Origin: Cephalotus follicularis
Lineage: Eukaryota > Streptophyta > Magnoliopsida > Oxalidales > Cephalotaceae
Length of the DNA stretch: 64,000 nucleotides
Direction: 5' to 3'
Assembly (NCBI GenBank): GCA_001972305.1
Contig: BDDD01002851.1
Span: forward strand, 86,774-150,773
How positions within the stretch are numbered: the stretch's first letter is position 1; each line of letters starts with the position of its first letter. Below are positions 21,811-33,700 of the stretch, piece by piece. The notes beneath the pieces were generated by a model, which worked only from the letters and a program-made list of their open reading frames with translations, searched no databases and was not told the DNA's origin. Position numbers and translations under genes: made by a program.

Positions 21811-23720
21811 TCAAACCGACCTCAGTGATTGGAGGTATGGTTTGTATATCTCATCTTTTGGCACGAACTTTGATTGACCCAGGCTCGTCCCATTCGTATG
21901 TTGCTTCTCATTTTGTAAGACGTATGAATGTGAAGCCTGGGCCTTTACCTTTTGTGATAGAAGTCAACACACCAGTAGGAGAGCCGGTTACATCTCGATG
22001 GGTGTGTAGATCTTGTGTCATTGAGATTTCTGGACATGTTCTTCCGGCAGACCTTATAGTACTGCCGATGGGTGAACTTGATTTAATCCTCGGTATGGAT
22101 TGGCTGTCAGTATACAATGCTTATGTGGATTGCAACAGAAAGGTTGTAACCTTCCATTTGCCAGGACAGTCTCCGTTCCAATTTATCGGGACGCTAGAGC
22201 ATCAGCCAGTTACCATGATATCTGCCATTCAGGCTGATAGACTCTTGAGACAGGGATGTGTTGCTTACCTGGCACATGTAACGGATGATAGCAAATGGAT
22301 ATCGAAGTTGGAGGATGTTCCTGTGGTTTGTGAATACCCGGATGTGTTTCCGGAAGAGCTGACGTCCTTACCTCCTGAGAGAGATGTGGAGTTTGCTATA
22401 GATCTTTTACCAGGAACAGCTCCGATATCAACGACTCCTTACCGAATGGCCCCTTCTGAGTTAAAGGAATTGAAAGTGCAATTACAGGAATTACTGGATA
22501 AAGGTTTCATCAGACCCAGTGTATCCCCATGGGGAGCACCGGTCTTGTTTGTTAAAAAGAAAGATAGATCCCTGAGAATGTGTATCGATTACCGGCAGTT
22601 AAATAAAGTAACAGTCAAGAACAAGTATCCACTGCCACATATCGATGATCTGTTCGATCAGCTTAAGGGATCTTCAGTGTTTTCCAAGTTAAATCTGAGG
22701 TCAGGATATCACCAGCTCCGAGTTAGAGCGGAAGATATTCCCAAGACTGCTTTCAGGTCACGATATGGACACTACGAATTCGTAGTAATGCCTGTTGGGG
22801 TGACCAACGCCCCTGCAGCATTTATGAGCTTAATGAATAAGATATTCAATCCCTATCTTGATCGGTTTATTGTGGTGTTCATCGATGACATCTTGATATA
22901 CTCGAAATCCATGGAAGAACATGGTGAACACCTACACTTGGCATTACAAACTCTCAGAGACCATCAGTTGTATGCCAAGTTTAGTAAATGTGAATTCTGG
23001 TTATCAGAGGTGACATTCCTTGGTCATGTTATATCCAGCGCAGGATTGTCAGTAGAACCTACAAAGATAGAAGCAGTAAAAAGCTGGAAGCGACCAACGA
23101 ATGTGACGGAAGTCCGAAGCTTTCTTGGCTTGGCAGGATACTACCGTCGGTTTGTAGAAGGCTTTTCAAAAATAGCAACACTCCTGACTAGACTGACGCA
23201 GAAGAATGTGGCTTTTGTTTGGGATGATGCTTATGAACGGAGTTTCCAAGAGTTAAAGCATCGCCTGACTACCGCGCCAGTCCTAGCCTTACCAGAAGGC
23301 AACGAAGGCTTTGTTGTATACAGTGACGCATCAGGCAGTGGCCTGGGTTGTGTCCTTATGCAGAACGAAAGAGTGATCGCATATGTCTCAAGGAAGTTAA
23401 AGCCCCATGAAGAAAACTATCCCACTCATGATCTTGAGCTGGCAGCGATAGGATTCGCTCTGCGTAAATGGAGGCATTATCTATATGGTACCAAGTTTGA
23501 GGTATATACCGATCACAAAAGCCTAAAGTACCTGTTTTCACAGAAAGATCTGAATATGAGACAGCGTAGGTGGATGGAGTTGCTTAATGACTACAACTGT
23601 GAAATACAGTACCATCCTGGCAAGGCTAATGTTGTAGCAGACGCCCTTAGTCGTCGATTAGCTTGCCTAACTATTGCTCATATTCAGACACGTCCATGGC
23701 TAATGGATCGAATCCGTTAA
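21811..23720 (+). pseudogene. Tekay-like copy 2 protease, reverse transcriptase, RNase H
   Basis: A long open frame holds protease ([10 protein letters not shown]), RT and RNase H ([25 protein letters not shown]). RT keeps FIDDILIYS, but motif A reads [11 protein letters not shown] where copy 1 has [11 protein letters not shown]. This replaces the first metal-binding aspartate and should abolish polymerase activity. [10 protein letters not shown] also differs from [10 protein letters not shown]. The frame ends at a TAA where copy 1 has GAA. Confidence 0.9.
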
Positions 23721-25131
23721 GCTCAAAGCCACGATGGTGATCTTCTCAAGCTATCTTTGAGCGAAGACGGAGGTTTAAAGACATATTTCTCTGTACAAGG
23801 TGACGGATTAATCCGATATCAGGGCAGAATATGTGTTCCTAATGATAAAGAAGTGAAAGATGAACTGTTGTCACAAGCGCATCGTTCTAGTTTCTCAGTG
23901 CATCCAGGAAGTACCAAGATGTACCGGGATCTAAAGCTGGATTATTGGTGGAACAACATGAAAAGAGAGATAGCTGAATATGTTGCTTCTTGTTTGACAT
24001 GCCAACAGGTTAAAGCAGAACACCAAAGACCAGCAGGATTGTTACAGCCGTTGCCTGTGGCACAGTGGAAATGGGAATACATAACGATGGATTTCATGAC
24101 AAGAGTGCCTGGAACAAGGAACGGCCGTGATGCTATATGGGTAATTGTCGATCGCTTTACCAAGTCTGCACACTTCCTCGCGATCAAGACAAACTTTTCT
24201 CTGACACGGCTGGCCAATAAAAATATTGCTGAAATTGTGAGGCTCCATGGAGTACCAATCAGTGCGGTGTCCGACAGAGACCCCCGTTTTACATCGCGGT
24301 TTTGGAGGAAACTGCAAGAAGCTTTTGGTACTCAGCTGAACTTCAGCACAACTTTTCATCCCTAGACTGATGGACAGTCTGAGAGAACCACTCAGACTCT
24401 GGAAGACATACTATGAGCATGCATTTTGGATTGGGGAGGTAGCTGGGAAGACCATCTACCGCTGGTAGAGTTCTCGTATACCAACAGTTTTCACGCCAGT
24501 ATTGGTATGGCGCCGTTCGAGGCTCTTTGTGGAAGGAAGTGCAGAACCCCAATCTGTTGGTTCGAAGTAGGAGAACAGAGTCTTGTGGGGCCTAAGCTTG
24601 TCTAAGACACAGTTGAGAAGGCAAAGGTTATTCGGGAAAGACTCCGTACAGCACAAAGCCGACAGAAGAGTTATGCAGACCACCGCAGGCGAGAATTGGA
24701 GTTCGCTGTGGGCGATCATGTATTCCTTAAAGTCTCTCCGACTAAAGGAGTTATGAGGTTCGGCAAGAAAGGAAAGTTGCCCCCCTCGGTTCATAGGACC
24801 TTTTGAGATCCTTGAGAGAGTGGGCGCTGTTGCTTATCGACTTGCCTTACCACCCAGCCTGTCGGATGTGCACAATGTATTTCATGTTTCGATGCTGCGG
24901 AAATACCATCCTGACCCTTCTCACGTTTTACAATGGGAGCCACTGGAGTTGAGAACGGATTTAAGTTTCGAAGAGATACCTATCCGGATTCTCGACCGCC
25001 GAATTAAACAGCTAAGGAACAAGACCATTCCGTTAGTAAAGGTATTATGGCAATATCACGGAGTGGAAGAAGCTACGTGGGAAAGAGAAGATGATATGCA
25101 AGCTAAATACCCCCGATTGTTTTTGTCCTAG
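23721..25131 (+). pseudogene. Tekay-like copy 2 integrase and chromodomain-like tail
   Basis: The integrase zinc-binding part (SCLTCQQVK) and core (MDFMTRVPGTRNG, SDRDPRFTSRFW) are followed by TAG at about 24364, within FHP-TDGQ. Further stops occur in the core (about 24415 and 24604), with a frameshift near 24780. The tail ([17 protein letters not shown], then [17 protein letters not shown]) is open. Confidence 0.85.
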
Positions 25132-25155
25132 GAAATCTCGGGACGAGATTTCTCT

Positions 25156-25168
25156 AAGGAGGGGAGGA
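25156..25168 (+). other. Polypurine tract, Tekay-like copy 2
   Basis: AAGGAGGGGAGGA stands directly before the 3' LTR start TGTAAGAG. Confidence 0.85.
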
Positions 25169-27937
25169 TGTAAGAGCCCTAAATATTATAAAATATTATT
25201 ATTGGGCTTTGTAATTTATTTTCCCACTTCTGGGATGGACCCGAAATTTATGATGTATTTAATTGGGCCTTAAGATAATATAATTTGTAAATATGGGCTA
25301 AAGGAATTATGTTATTCACCTTGGGCCGGATTTATTGGTATAATTGGATTTTTGGACTTTAATGATGAAAGTATAATTCGGTCTAAGTGGAGTAAGCCTG
25401 GCCCAAGTCCAAGGATGACTCTTCAGGTGAGAATTCTCTCAAGAATTCTAGATCTTTCCTAAGGCTATTATAAAAGGAAAAATGGACCATTTAGACATGC
25501 TTTTGACCATTTTACCTTGCACACTCGTTCCACAGAAATGGAGAGAATGAGAGAGAGAGTGAGAGGAAGGTGACAAAGTGGGTGCTGCCATGGAGCCCCC
25601 AAGTCCCTTCCACCTCAGTGGTATAAATACCATTCTCTGGGAGCTAGGATGCGCAAGGAAGAAATTGGCAAGTGTGTAGCAGTCTCCTGCTTTAAGGGAA
25701 GCCAAATTTACGGAGGAAGGAGCATCTCTGTTTTCAACCTTATTCCAGGTAGGTTGCTCCCTATCCGAGTGCCTACCAGCATATTTCTGTGTGTTTTACT
25801 ATGTAATTATGTATGCACTTCCCTGCTTGCTGCTTGTAAGATTATGTGCGTTTCGCTGTCATTGTGGTGTGTTTGTTCTATTGTTTAATTGGTTAGCTAA
25901 GTGGAATATGGATAATTGATTGTGGACATTGCTGAGACACGTGCGCTATTGTTTATTCATTAAATGGCTTGCGCGCCTGGTAGCTTTCTCCTTGCACTTA
26001 GCTATGTGCTATGTATGCTAGCACCATGCATAGAGACACCATGACAAAGCCGGGGCTTCTCCTGGTCATGCGCCCGAGCGTGACGCCATGCCCTAACTTC
26101 CATGCCTGAACTCCCCTCATCGCCGACAAGCACTGTGCACGTGTACAAGGCATGGGAAAAGTGACTCCATGTCCGAGCGCTTCAAGGTCGGGCGGTGCGC
26201 TGTGAGCTTCCGAGCGGTGCGCCTGTGATGCCAAGCGCTAAGGGCCGGGCGGTGCGCTGTGAGCTTCCGAGCGGTGCGCCTGTGATGCCGAGTGCTGGGG
26301 GAGAGATGCTGGGCGCAGGGGCTGAGCCTGAACTGTCAGTGCTGAGCGCCAGGGGGAGAAGTGTTGTGGCGCCAGGCACGAGCATCCGGGCTGCCATGGC
26401 TGAGCCGCAGTGCTGAGCCCACCGTTCTTGCCCGAGCTCCCATGGCAGACGCCAGAGCTGCTGTGTTAAGACGCTTGAGCTGCCATGGGGAGATGCCATG
26501 CTGCCCGGAGGTCCCTGCCGAACTGCCAGGTTCATGATGAGCTTATGTGGTGACAACGCCGAGCTCCATGGCAAGAAGGGTTCACAATGCCTGGCGACAT
26601 CCTCTGCTGTGTGCGCTAAGAAGGAAGAGAAATGGACAAGGTTGCATGTGTTCCCCCTGCATACATGGAGAAAAGCAAATGCAAGTATGATGTATATGCA
26701 TGCGCTCGGGTGGAAGAATAATAAAAGGAATATATTCTCTGTATATGTGCTTGGTTGGTGTTCGCTTTTTTTTTTTGCAGAGGGCCCACGCGACATGCAA
26801 TGCATTTCCTGGCCAATACACTAGGTTAATGACCCCTGCATGCATTTGTAAATAAGGAGATGAAAACGTATGTGTACGCATGTGTGGCCGGGCAGTAAGG
26901 ATAAGGGAATTGACATATGAAAGTCCCCGGGCATATGTTTATATAGTGAAAAGTGACTATGCATACGCCAGACACGTGCTGAGGCGAACCTTGTGCAAGG
27001 GAAGTGCCCTGCACAATGGTGAGCCCTGGTCTGGCCTAAGAAATGGCTTATGGAAGCCAAAGAAAGAAAGGGAAATAAGTCAAGGGAGGAAATAGAATTA
27101 GGATATAAAATGTAAAAAGAAAAGATTTGGATAAATGGTCCCGAGCTGGTGAGCCCAACAGGGGAGAATTCCGCCGAGCAGGTGAACCTACGGGGTGAAC
27201 TCCGCGAGGCAGGTGATCCTCGGGCGAACCGCCAATGGTGAACCTAAGGGTGAATTCCGCCAAGGCTGGTGATCCAAGGGGTGAACCGCGAGCAGGTGAG
27301 CAAAGGGTGAACCGCTCAGCAGGTGAACCGGAGGAGAATTCCACGGGCTGGTGATCCCAAAGGTGAACCATGTATATTGGCCATGATCATAGGATGACCG
27401 GACTAGACTCCTCAGTGATATGAGTGTTATGTATGATTCGAGTAGAGTAGTCCGAGGATAAATGATGATGATGATTATGCTATGGATTGTGCATTGCTTT
27501 CTTGCATATTTATTATTATTTTTCTCCTCTGTTTGTATTGTTGTTCCTCTGGTATGTGCCCGTATATGGGGTGACCTACACAACCCTCAGGGTTGCTGAC
27601 CCATTCTTTTGAATGGGCCAGGTACAGGTACCGGTAACAGAGGCACGTCGCAGCATCTCTAAAGACAAGGATAAAGAGTGCAGTAAGTTTCTCCTCCTCG
27701 ACAGTACGCTTCCATGGGCAAATTGCAGGAAATAAATTATGTATTTATTTTATTCTGGTTCATAGCAGTATGTAATTTATATGATTCGAACTGGATCTGT
27801 AATCCACACATTAAATAAAGGATTTTGATTTTGATTATGATTATTTAAGTTTAAATTTTATGCTCATTTATGATAATGATTGTACGGATTGCCACGTGTC
27901 GAATCGTGGGGCCCTTCCCACGGTTTGGGGCGTGACA
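25169..27937 (+). repeat. Tekay-like copy 2, 3' LTR (2.8 kb)
   Basis: It runs from TGTAAGAG to GTGACA. It keeps promoter-like words (TATTATAAAAGG at 25466-25477, GGTATAAATACC at about 25620), the GC-rich repeats (about 26170-26350) and the GGTGAACC array (27140-27370). It is clearly diverged from the copy 1 LTRs, so it is an older or different subfamily. Confidence 0.9.
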
Positions 27938-29554
27938 CGTCTCCTCGGACTTTCTTTTGTCATTGATATCCTTGTATATTTTTCACCCCTGCCTTGTTTT
28001 GTTGAGCAGTGGTTATGGGTTGTCCTCGGCCCATTTGGGGTAGGGCACGTTCACCTTGACTCTTGGCACTCCGGTGGAAGTGGGTCGCCCAGGATATTCC
28101 TTGATCTTACTCACTAGTCAGTTGGACTAATCCCCTCTCAGTTTTGTGTGCAGAGGGAGCGGGGCAGCAGTGTTCTTGAGATCCACTAAGGACAGCTTGT
28201 TGAGAGAGGTAGACGCCGGACGCAGCACCTTAGGATGACTCCTAGGCCTCGGACACCTTCATGCATTTTGGGACATTCATGGGGTTTTTGTATAGATTTT
28301 GTTAATATCTATGCCTTGTAAAACCTTCTTTGTATCTTGTGTAAAACTTTTGGATGTTGGGTGTCCTCGGCAGTTTACCCGGAACCGTGTATATAATCCT
28401 TTTCTTTGTTTTATATACTTGTTGTTTGTGCTGTTTTCCAGCCCCGACGCTGTTTTTGCTAAGTGTTTTGGGCGTACAGGGACGACGTGTGAGTTCGGGG
28501 GTTGTGGGACCCTGGGCAGGGTAGCAGGTCTTCCCAGCCCTAGCCTTGGTGAAACTACAGTGTTTCTCCTTGGGCCTTTCGTGCGTGGCACCTCTGCTAA
28601 GATGTCGGGGGAAGGGGTGGCTTGATCATGGTTGGTCAAACCTTTAGGTTGACCTCGCAGCTCGGGTTGGTTGACTCTGAGCTGAGGTCTGGTGGCGTCC
28701 ACGGATGTTGTCCTCGGGCATGCTGTAGGCGTTAAGTGGAGGTAAGCAGTTTTCCTTAGTTTTGCCCGACCTCCCGACCTCAAACCGGCTCGGTCCCTAG
28801 AGACGTTTTGGTGGGTGAGCCCTGGTGGATCCCCTGGGTGCCTGGCCGAGGTGATATATTATCTCCTTAGTGTAGTTCGAGTGTTGGTGGGACCTCGAGT
28901 GGTTGTCCCAATGCTTGGAGTTTGTCCCCGGGCCCTTGTGTTGATCCCAAGCTTAGCCTTTTGTTAAGTGTTGTCGTCCAATGAAGACATGTCCGAGGAT
29001 GGTTCATCCTGGGAAGGCAGGTTTTAGGATGGGGTGCAGACCTGGTCTGTGTTATGTTATGTTGTGTTGGCATCCCTGCCCAGGACCCCAGGCAAGACGT
29101 AGTGTTGCGTTCTCTGCCCTGACTCGCTCCCCTGGCATGTTCCCTTTAGTGGAACGGTGCGTTTGGGCAGTGGGTGTGGTGTGCGTTTCCTTTAGTTAAA
29201 CGGTGCGTTTACTAAGTGGGTGTTGTGCGCGTTTCTCTTAGTTAAACGGTGAGCTTTGGGGGTAGTTTAAGTAAGGGTTATTTTGCTGTTTTACCCTTCC
29301 CTCTTTCCTCCTTCCTGCTCGGGCATTCCTTGTTTTTATGCCTTGGGAACGTCTGGCCTGGGGAGCGCGACTCTCCTCGACAGCTCGTTTTTGACGCCTG
29401 CCTGGCCTTAGCGTTAACCTTTGTTGTTGTTGGGGTTTGGTTAGGGATCCAGATGAAGGATCCTTCCACCTGACACGGCCGTCCTCGGGCAGGGGTGCTC
29501 GGGAACAGGGCGTGTCAACGTGTCACTAGTTGATGGGGTCGACTTGATCGCTAC
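27938..29554 (+). other. Right interior of the long-TIR element, no clear gene
   Basis: About 1.6 kb rich in 'cctcgg' words with only short ORFs on both strands (the longest is 168 codons, minus, low complexity and unrecognised). It may be the 3' part of a lost transposase or a captured gene, but nothing identifies it. Confidence 0.35.
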
Positions 29555-29669
29555 ATCAGCTGGTGACACGTGGCGTTATTAGCTGGAGATGTGTACCACT
29601 GACGTTGGTTTCTCCTCCTGGATTCCCAACAGGCTTACAAATTGGGTCTTTTAGGGCCAACCATCATCA
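29555..29669 (-). repeat. Right terminal inverted repeat of the long-TIR element
   Basis: Reverse complement of the left end, about 80 percent alike by eye. It ends in CCATCATCA before the flanking ATAAC. Confidence 0.75.
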
Positions 29670-29674
29670 ATAAC

Positions 29675-30492
29675 TAATAATAAATTTACTAACAGATGTT
29701 AATAAATTTATTTATATATAAAGAGCCGTAAATATAAATGGTGGTAAACGCAATTTTCTTTTTTTGGAGTGCATAATATATTATATCGACGTAGTTCTTA
29801 TTGTCAAAAGTTTAAATAATAAAACGATAATGCATAATATAATTAAAAAACAATTTTAGTCTTATAAGAATATAATTAACATGATAACGTAATTTCAATT
29901 ATTATAATGTAGTTAACAAAATGACGTAGTTTTAATTACACTTTATAATGAATTTAAATCGTGTAACCAATTTCTTGTCTATTACTTATACAGTATAGAA
30001 TAGATATTAGATACCTTTATTTATCTAAAACATATTTTATAAACAATGTCTATAGACAAAATAAAATTTATGAAATTTAGTTATGAATAAAATAAAAAAT
30101 ATGAAACCATTGAACCAACTTTTTTGTCTCCGTTTCTCTATGATTTTATCGCTGGTAGGTCAACCAGGCCATGAGAGTATTGACAATGGGCTTCTCAAAA
30201 AAGCCAATTCGGGAAAGATTAGTAAAACTTTGGTGTTGTAAAAAAGCCAACTCGAGCTTCTCAAAATTCTCTTTCCTACCTTAAAAAACATCCAAAGAAA
30301 AATTAAGACTTATCATTTCTTAATTTCTTTTCTATTCTTTTCATCCAAACATAGTGCAAGATACTCTTAATGATATCAAATAATCTTATGAATATCTTTT
30401 TTTCTGTATATATTATAGAACAGAAAATACCATTTAACCTTTGTATATTTGAATTAGTATTCGTTTGTACCAAACGAACTTCAGAAAAAAAA
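29675..30492 (+). other. RAD50 upstream region, no gene seen
   Basis: AT-rich sequence between the long-TIR element and the RAD50 leader, with no supported ORF. It should contain the RAD50 promoter, but I see no distinctive site. Confidence 0.4.
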
Positions 30493-30536
30493 GGGGGGGG
30501 AGAGAGAGAGACAGAGAGAGAAACAAGTATAAAAGA
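30493..30536 (+). repeat. G-run and GA-rich microsatellite in the RAD50 leader
   Basis: A short poly-G run followed by imperfect (GA)n, 50-95 bp upstream of the RAD50 start codon. GA repeats are common in plant 5' UTRs. Confidence 0.7.
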
Positions 30537-30556
30537 AAGAAACAGACACGATTCAG

Positions 30557-30648
30557 AGGGATCCGGAGTTTTGACCCGGAGAACAAGATGAGCACGGTGG
30601 ATAAGATGCTGATAAAAGGGATCCGGAGTTTTGACCCGGAGAACAAGA
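30557..30648 (+). repeat. 60-bp-period duplication across the RAD50 start codon
   Basis: The 32 bp at 30557-30588 recur at 30617-30648. Both encode [10 protein letters not shown] in the same frame; the first copy precedes the conserved ATG (30588) and the second is the normal codons 11-20. The spacing of 60 bp keeps frame, so upstream in-frame ATGs could add an N-terminal extension. Confidence 0.9.
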
Positions 30649-30710
30649 ACGTCATTACCTTCTTCAAGCCCTTAACCCTAATCGTCGGCCCCAACGGCGC
30701 TGGCAAAACT
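30588..30710 (+). CDS. RAD50 exon 1 (Walker A)
   Basis: Start codon at 30588 gives [20 protein letters not shown], the conserved plant RAD50 N terminus. The exon ends with the nucleotide-binding loop GPNGAGKT and donor GTAAGT. It has 41 codons, phase 0. Confidence 0.93.
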
Positions 30711-33700
30711 GTAAGTTATCTCTCTCACCCCAATCATTTATCATTCATGTACTAATATATTTGTGTACATATAATTTAATTGCAGACTATAATAGAGTGC
30801 TTGAAGCTTTCTTGCACAGGAGAGTTGCCTCCAAATGCAAGGTCTGGTCACAGTTTCATACATGATCCCAAGGTCTTTTTTCCCCTCACTTTTGCACCAC
30901 TTTTTTTTTTTTTTTTAAGAATCTCAGTTTTGAATATCATGTGTTTTTACGTTGTTGTCCCCTATTCTTATTTACTCTTTCTTTTTGTATAGTTGCCTTC
31001 ATACCTGTATTCCTTATGATTTGCAATTTTATTTTTTAATTTTTCTCTTGTATTTGTTTTTCGGGTACTGTTATCTTTTGCTCATTTTGTACTTGATGTT
31101 GAGCACCCTATTCTAGGAACCCAAACTATATGTTGTGGGCCGAGGACTCCATATGATTGGGACCATCAGGACCTGCAACTGTTGGGGTCGTTGTTGACTG
31201 TAGGAGTGTCCCTTTTAATTTATGTTGGTGTATTATTAGCTTTCTTATGTTTTATTTGTGATATTATGTAATTTTCTATTTTTACCATTTTGTTTTCCTA
31301 TTTATATGTGTTAAGAGAACACATTTAAATTAGTTTTTTATTATTGAGTTTTGAAGTTAATGATAAACTTTTACTAAAGATTAGCTTGTTGGGTGGTGTG
31401 AGGTCACAAACCCCTTTTTCCCACATTGCCACCCCCTTCTTCAAACTCCGATTTGTATTTTAAATAGAAAAATCTTAATCAACGATAGAACAAGATCCAT
31501 TTTGCATCATATCCTAACGTGAACTGGACGAGTTATTACTTATCAGTAGTGTTAGATAAAGATAAATTAGGGTTAAAAGTAAATTAGTCTTTATATAGAG
31601 TTGTACTTTACTATAAATATAGTATGATTAGTGCAAAGTAATTTGTCTGACACTTTGATCTCTAATTTCTAATTAATATGGTATCAGAGCCTAGGTTAAT
31701 TTAGTATTAAAAAAAATGACAAAACCCTAGCATCGTAGTGCATCACGTTAGCGCCGCGCGTCCTCTCTTTTGGCCGATTAGTCAGTGCGTTGTTGACGTG
31801 CCGCTCTTCCCCTCTGGCTGATCGACAACTTCGGCAAAACCTCCTCATTCCAAAATCTCTTTTCCAGCGCGTGGATCGTCCTTTTTAAACGCCGATCACA
31901 TGCTCCGCTATGGACATCTAGCTGATCCAACACCGGTCGGCATCTCCGGTACGAGAATCTTCTGATCTCGCGCGATCTCGACACTCAGGCAAGGGAATCT
32001 TCCGATCTCGCGCCGATCTCAACTGGTAAATTAAGGTTCCTGTCTGGTTTTGTTGTTGATGCTGTTGTTGATCTTGTGGGAGATGTTGTTGATGTGCTGT
32101 GAAGCCATTTTTTGCCACAACTGTGAACTGAGTTGTTGAGTTGGTTGATGTATGTACCACTGGTGATTTGGTACTCTTTTTGTGGTTGGTTTTTGCTTGT
32201 AATTGACCTGTCAAATGGATTTGAGGTCATTTTCTTTGTTTATTGTGTTTCTTTCATTGATTTAGTGGCTGTGGGTATAGTAGTTTGGAGTTGGGTTTGC
32301 AATTTCTTTGTAAATGGAGTCTAAAAGTGTTATTACAGAGATTGTAGTCGTATCACTGATAAGAAATTGGAAGGGAGTAATAACTATCAACAATGGCGTA
32401 AAATTGTGGCTTTAGTTCTTACTGGACAAGAGAAAGAGGATCATCTGACTGCGACTCCACCCTAAAGCGAACCTGAAGCGAAGACATGGCTTTGAGAGGA
32501 TGCTCGTATATTAGGACAAATGTTGAATTCTATGGATAATAAGATTGTTGACCTTGAGACTCACATTGATACTGTGAAGGACTTGTGGAGTTATTTGGGT
32601 GTGTTGTATTCTGGTCATAACAATTTATCTCGTATTTACGACTTGTTTCAACAATTTTATCGTGTGGCACGATAGGAGCGTTCTTTGACTTAGTATTTCG
32701 TTGATTTTAAGAGAATGTATGAGGAATTAAATTTTCTCACACCTATCATTGCAGATGTGAAACAAATGCAGGACTAGAGGGAGCAACCACTTGTCACGGA
32801 CTCACTTAGACCGTGTGACACTTAGCAAACTTTCCCTTCAATGAGTAAGCTAAGTCAGCCTAACCCTTGCTCTCAAGTGTTTAACTCACACACAAAAGAG
32901 ACTAAGTATTGAGAGAGATTGAATGCTTAGAATGAATGCTTTACAATTCACTCAAACTCCAATTCTTGGATGATGTTACAAATGAGATGGCTTGCCTATT
33001 TATAGGCCTTGCCAAGTACAATGAATGGCTATGATTTGTACAAGTGTATGGCTAGGATTTAGCACCTAGACCATTCTAGTTACTTCATGCTTCTACACTA
33101 TTCCTAGAGACTTCTAGGAAGCTTTCTCTAGAGAGTTCTATACTAGTCTCTCATACTCTAGTATTTACATGAGAATTCTCCACAACTCTGGAGAATTCTA
33201 GAAGGATAACTTCTCCATGGCTCTAGAGAATTCTAGGAGGATAACTCTCCACGACTCTGGAGAATTCTAGAGCCTTCTAGCAAGTGTGCCCATGGAACCT
33301 TTGTTATAACGAAATTGTAGCTCAATGAGCCCCAAGGGCATGCGGAAAAATTCTGGGCGTAACATTCTCCCCCTTCTATTCGAGCGACGCCCTCGTCGCT
33401 TGCTCCTTACGAAATCGGGTAATTTGCTCCTTGAATTGCCATAAGTCGACTTCGCGTTCCCAGCTTGCTTCGTTGTCCGGTAGTCCCTTCCACTTCACTA
33501 GAAACTCCATGTAGCTTGGCACGCGCTTCTTTCGGACAATTCTCTCGGCAATTATGTAATCTACCTCCCTTTCGTAAGAGGTAGTAACAATCGGTGGTGC
33601 ACGCTTGGATTCCCCCCGGTCGGGATCTTCCTTGTCCGAATGATAGGGCTTCAGTAAGCTTACGTGGAAAACCGGATGAAGCTTGAGCTTGGGTGGCAAC

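Larger units (their letters stand above)
21044..27937 (+). mobile_element. Tekay-like Ty3/gypsy chromovirus, copy 2, lacking its 5' LTR
   Basis: It is the same family as the element at 1669-11292. Only the last 26 bp or so of the 5' LTR remain before the primer-binding site. The internal region is complete from protease onward and the 3' LTR is full length (2.77 kb). The expected downstream target base pairs would be CGTCT (27938-27942), but the left partner is gone. It is fused to element C at about 21038. Confidence 0.9.
16276..29669. mobile_element. Long-TIR DNA transposon (MULE-like), gutted by nested elements
   Basis: The left end TGATGATGGTTGGCCC reappears inverted at the right end, and the two ends stay alignable inward for about 110 bp. 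Flanks repeat ATAAC (16271-16275 and 29670-29674), or AATAACT if the terminal T/A is counted in the flank. Long inverted repeats fit Mutator-like elements, but a 5-7 bp duplication is short for them (usually about 9), so the superfamily is uncertain. I recognise no transposase. The interior is now a minus-strand LTR element and a Tekay-like element joined by a deletion. Confidence 0.7.

Noticed and set aside
28277..28783. 168-codon minus-strand ORF in the right interior of the long-TIR element
   Set aside because: No recognisable domain, composition like random GC-rich sequence, and an overlapping ORF on the other strand of similar length.
30465..30587. Upstream in-frame ATG as the true RAD50 start
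   Set aside because: The conserved RAD50 N terminus starts at 30588. The upstream part is a translated G-run and GA repeat plus a duplicated block. Kept only as a finding.
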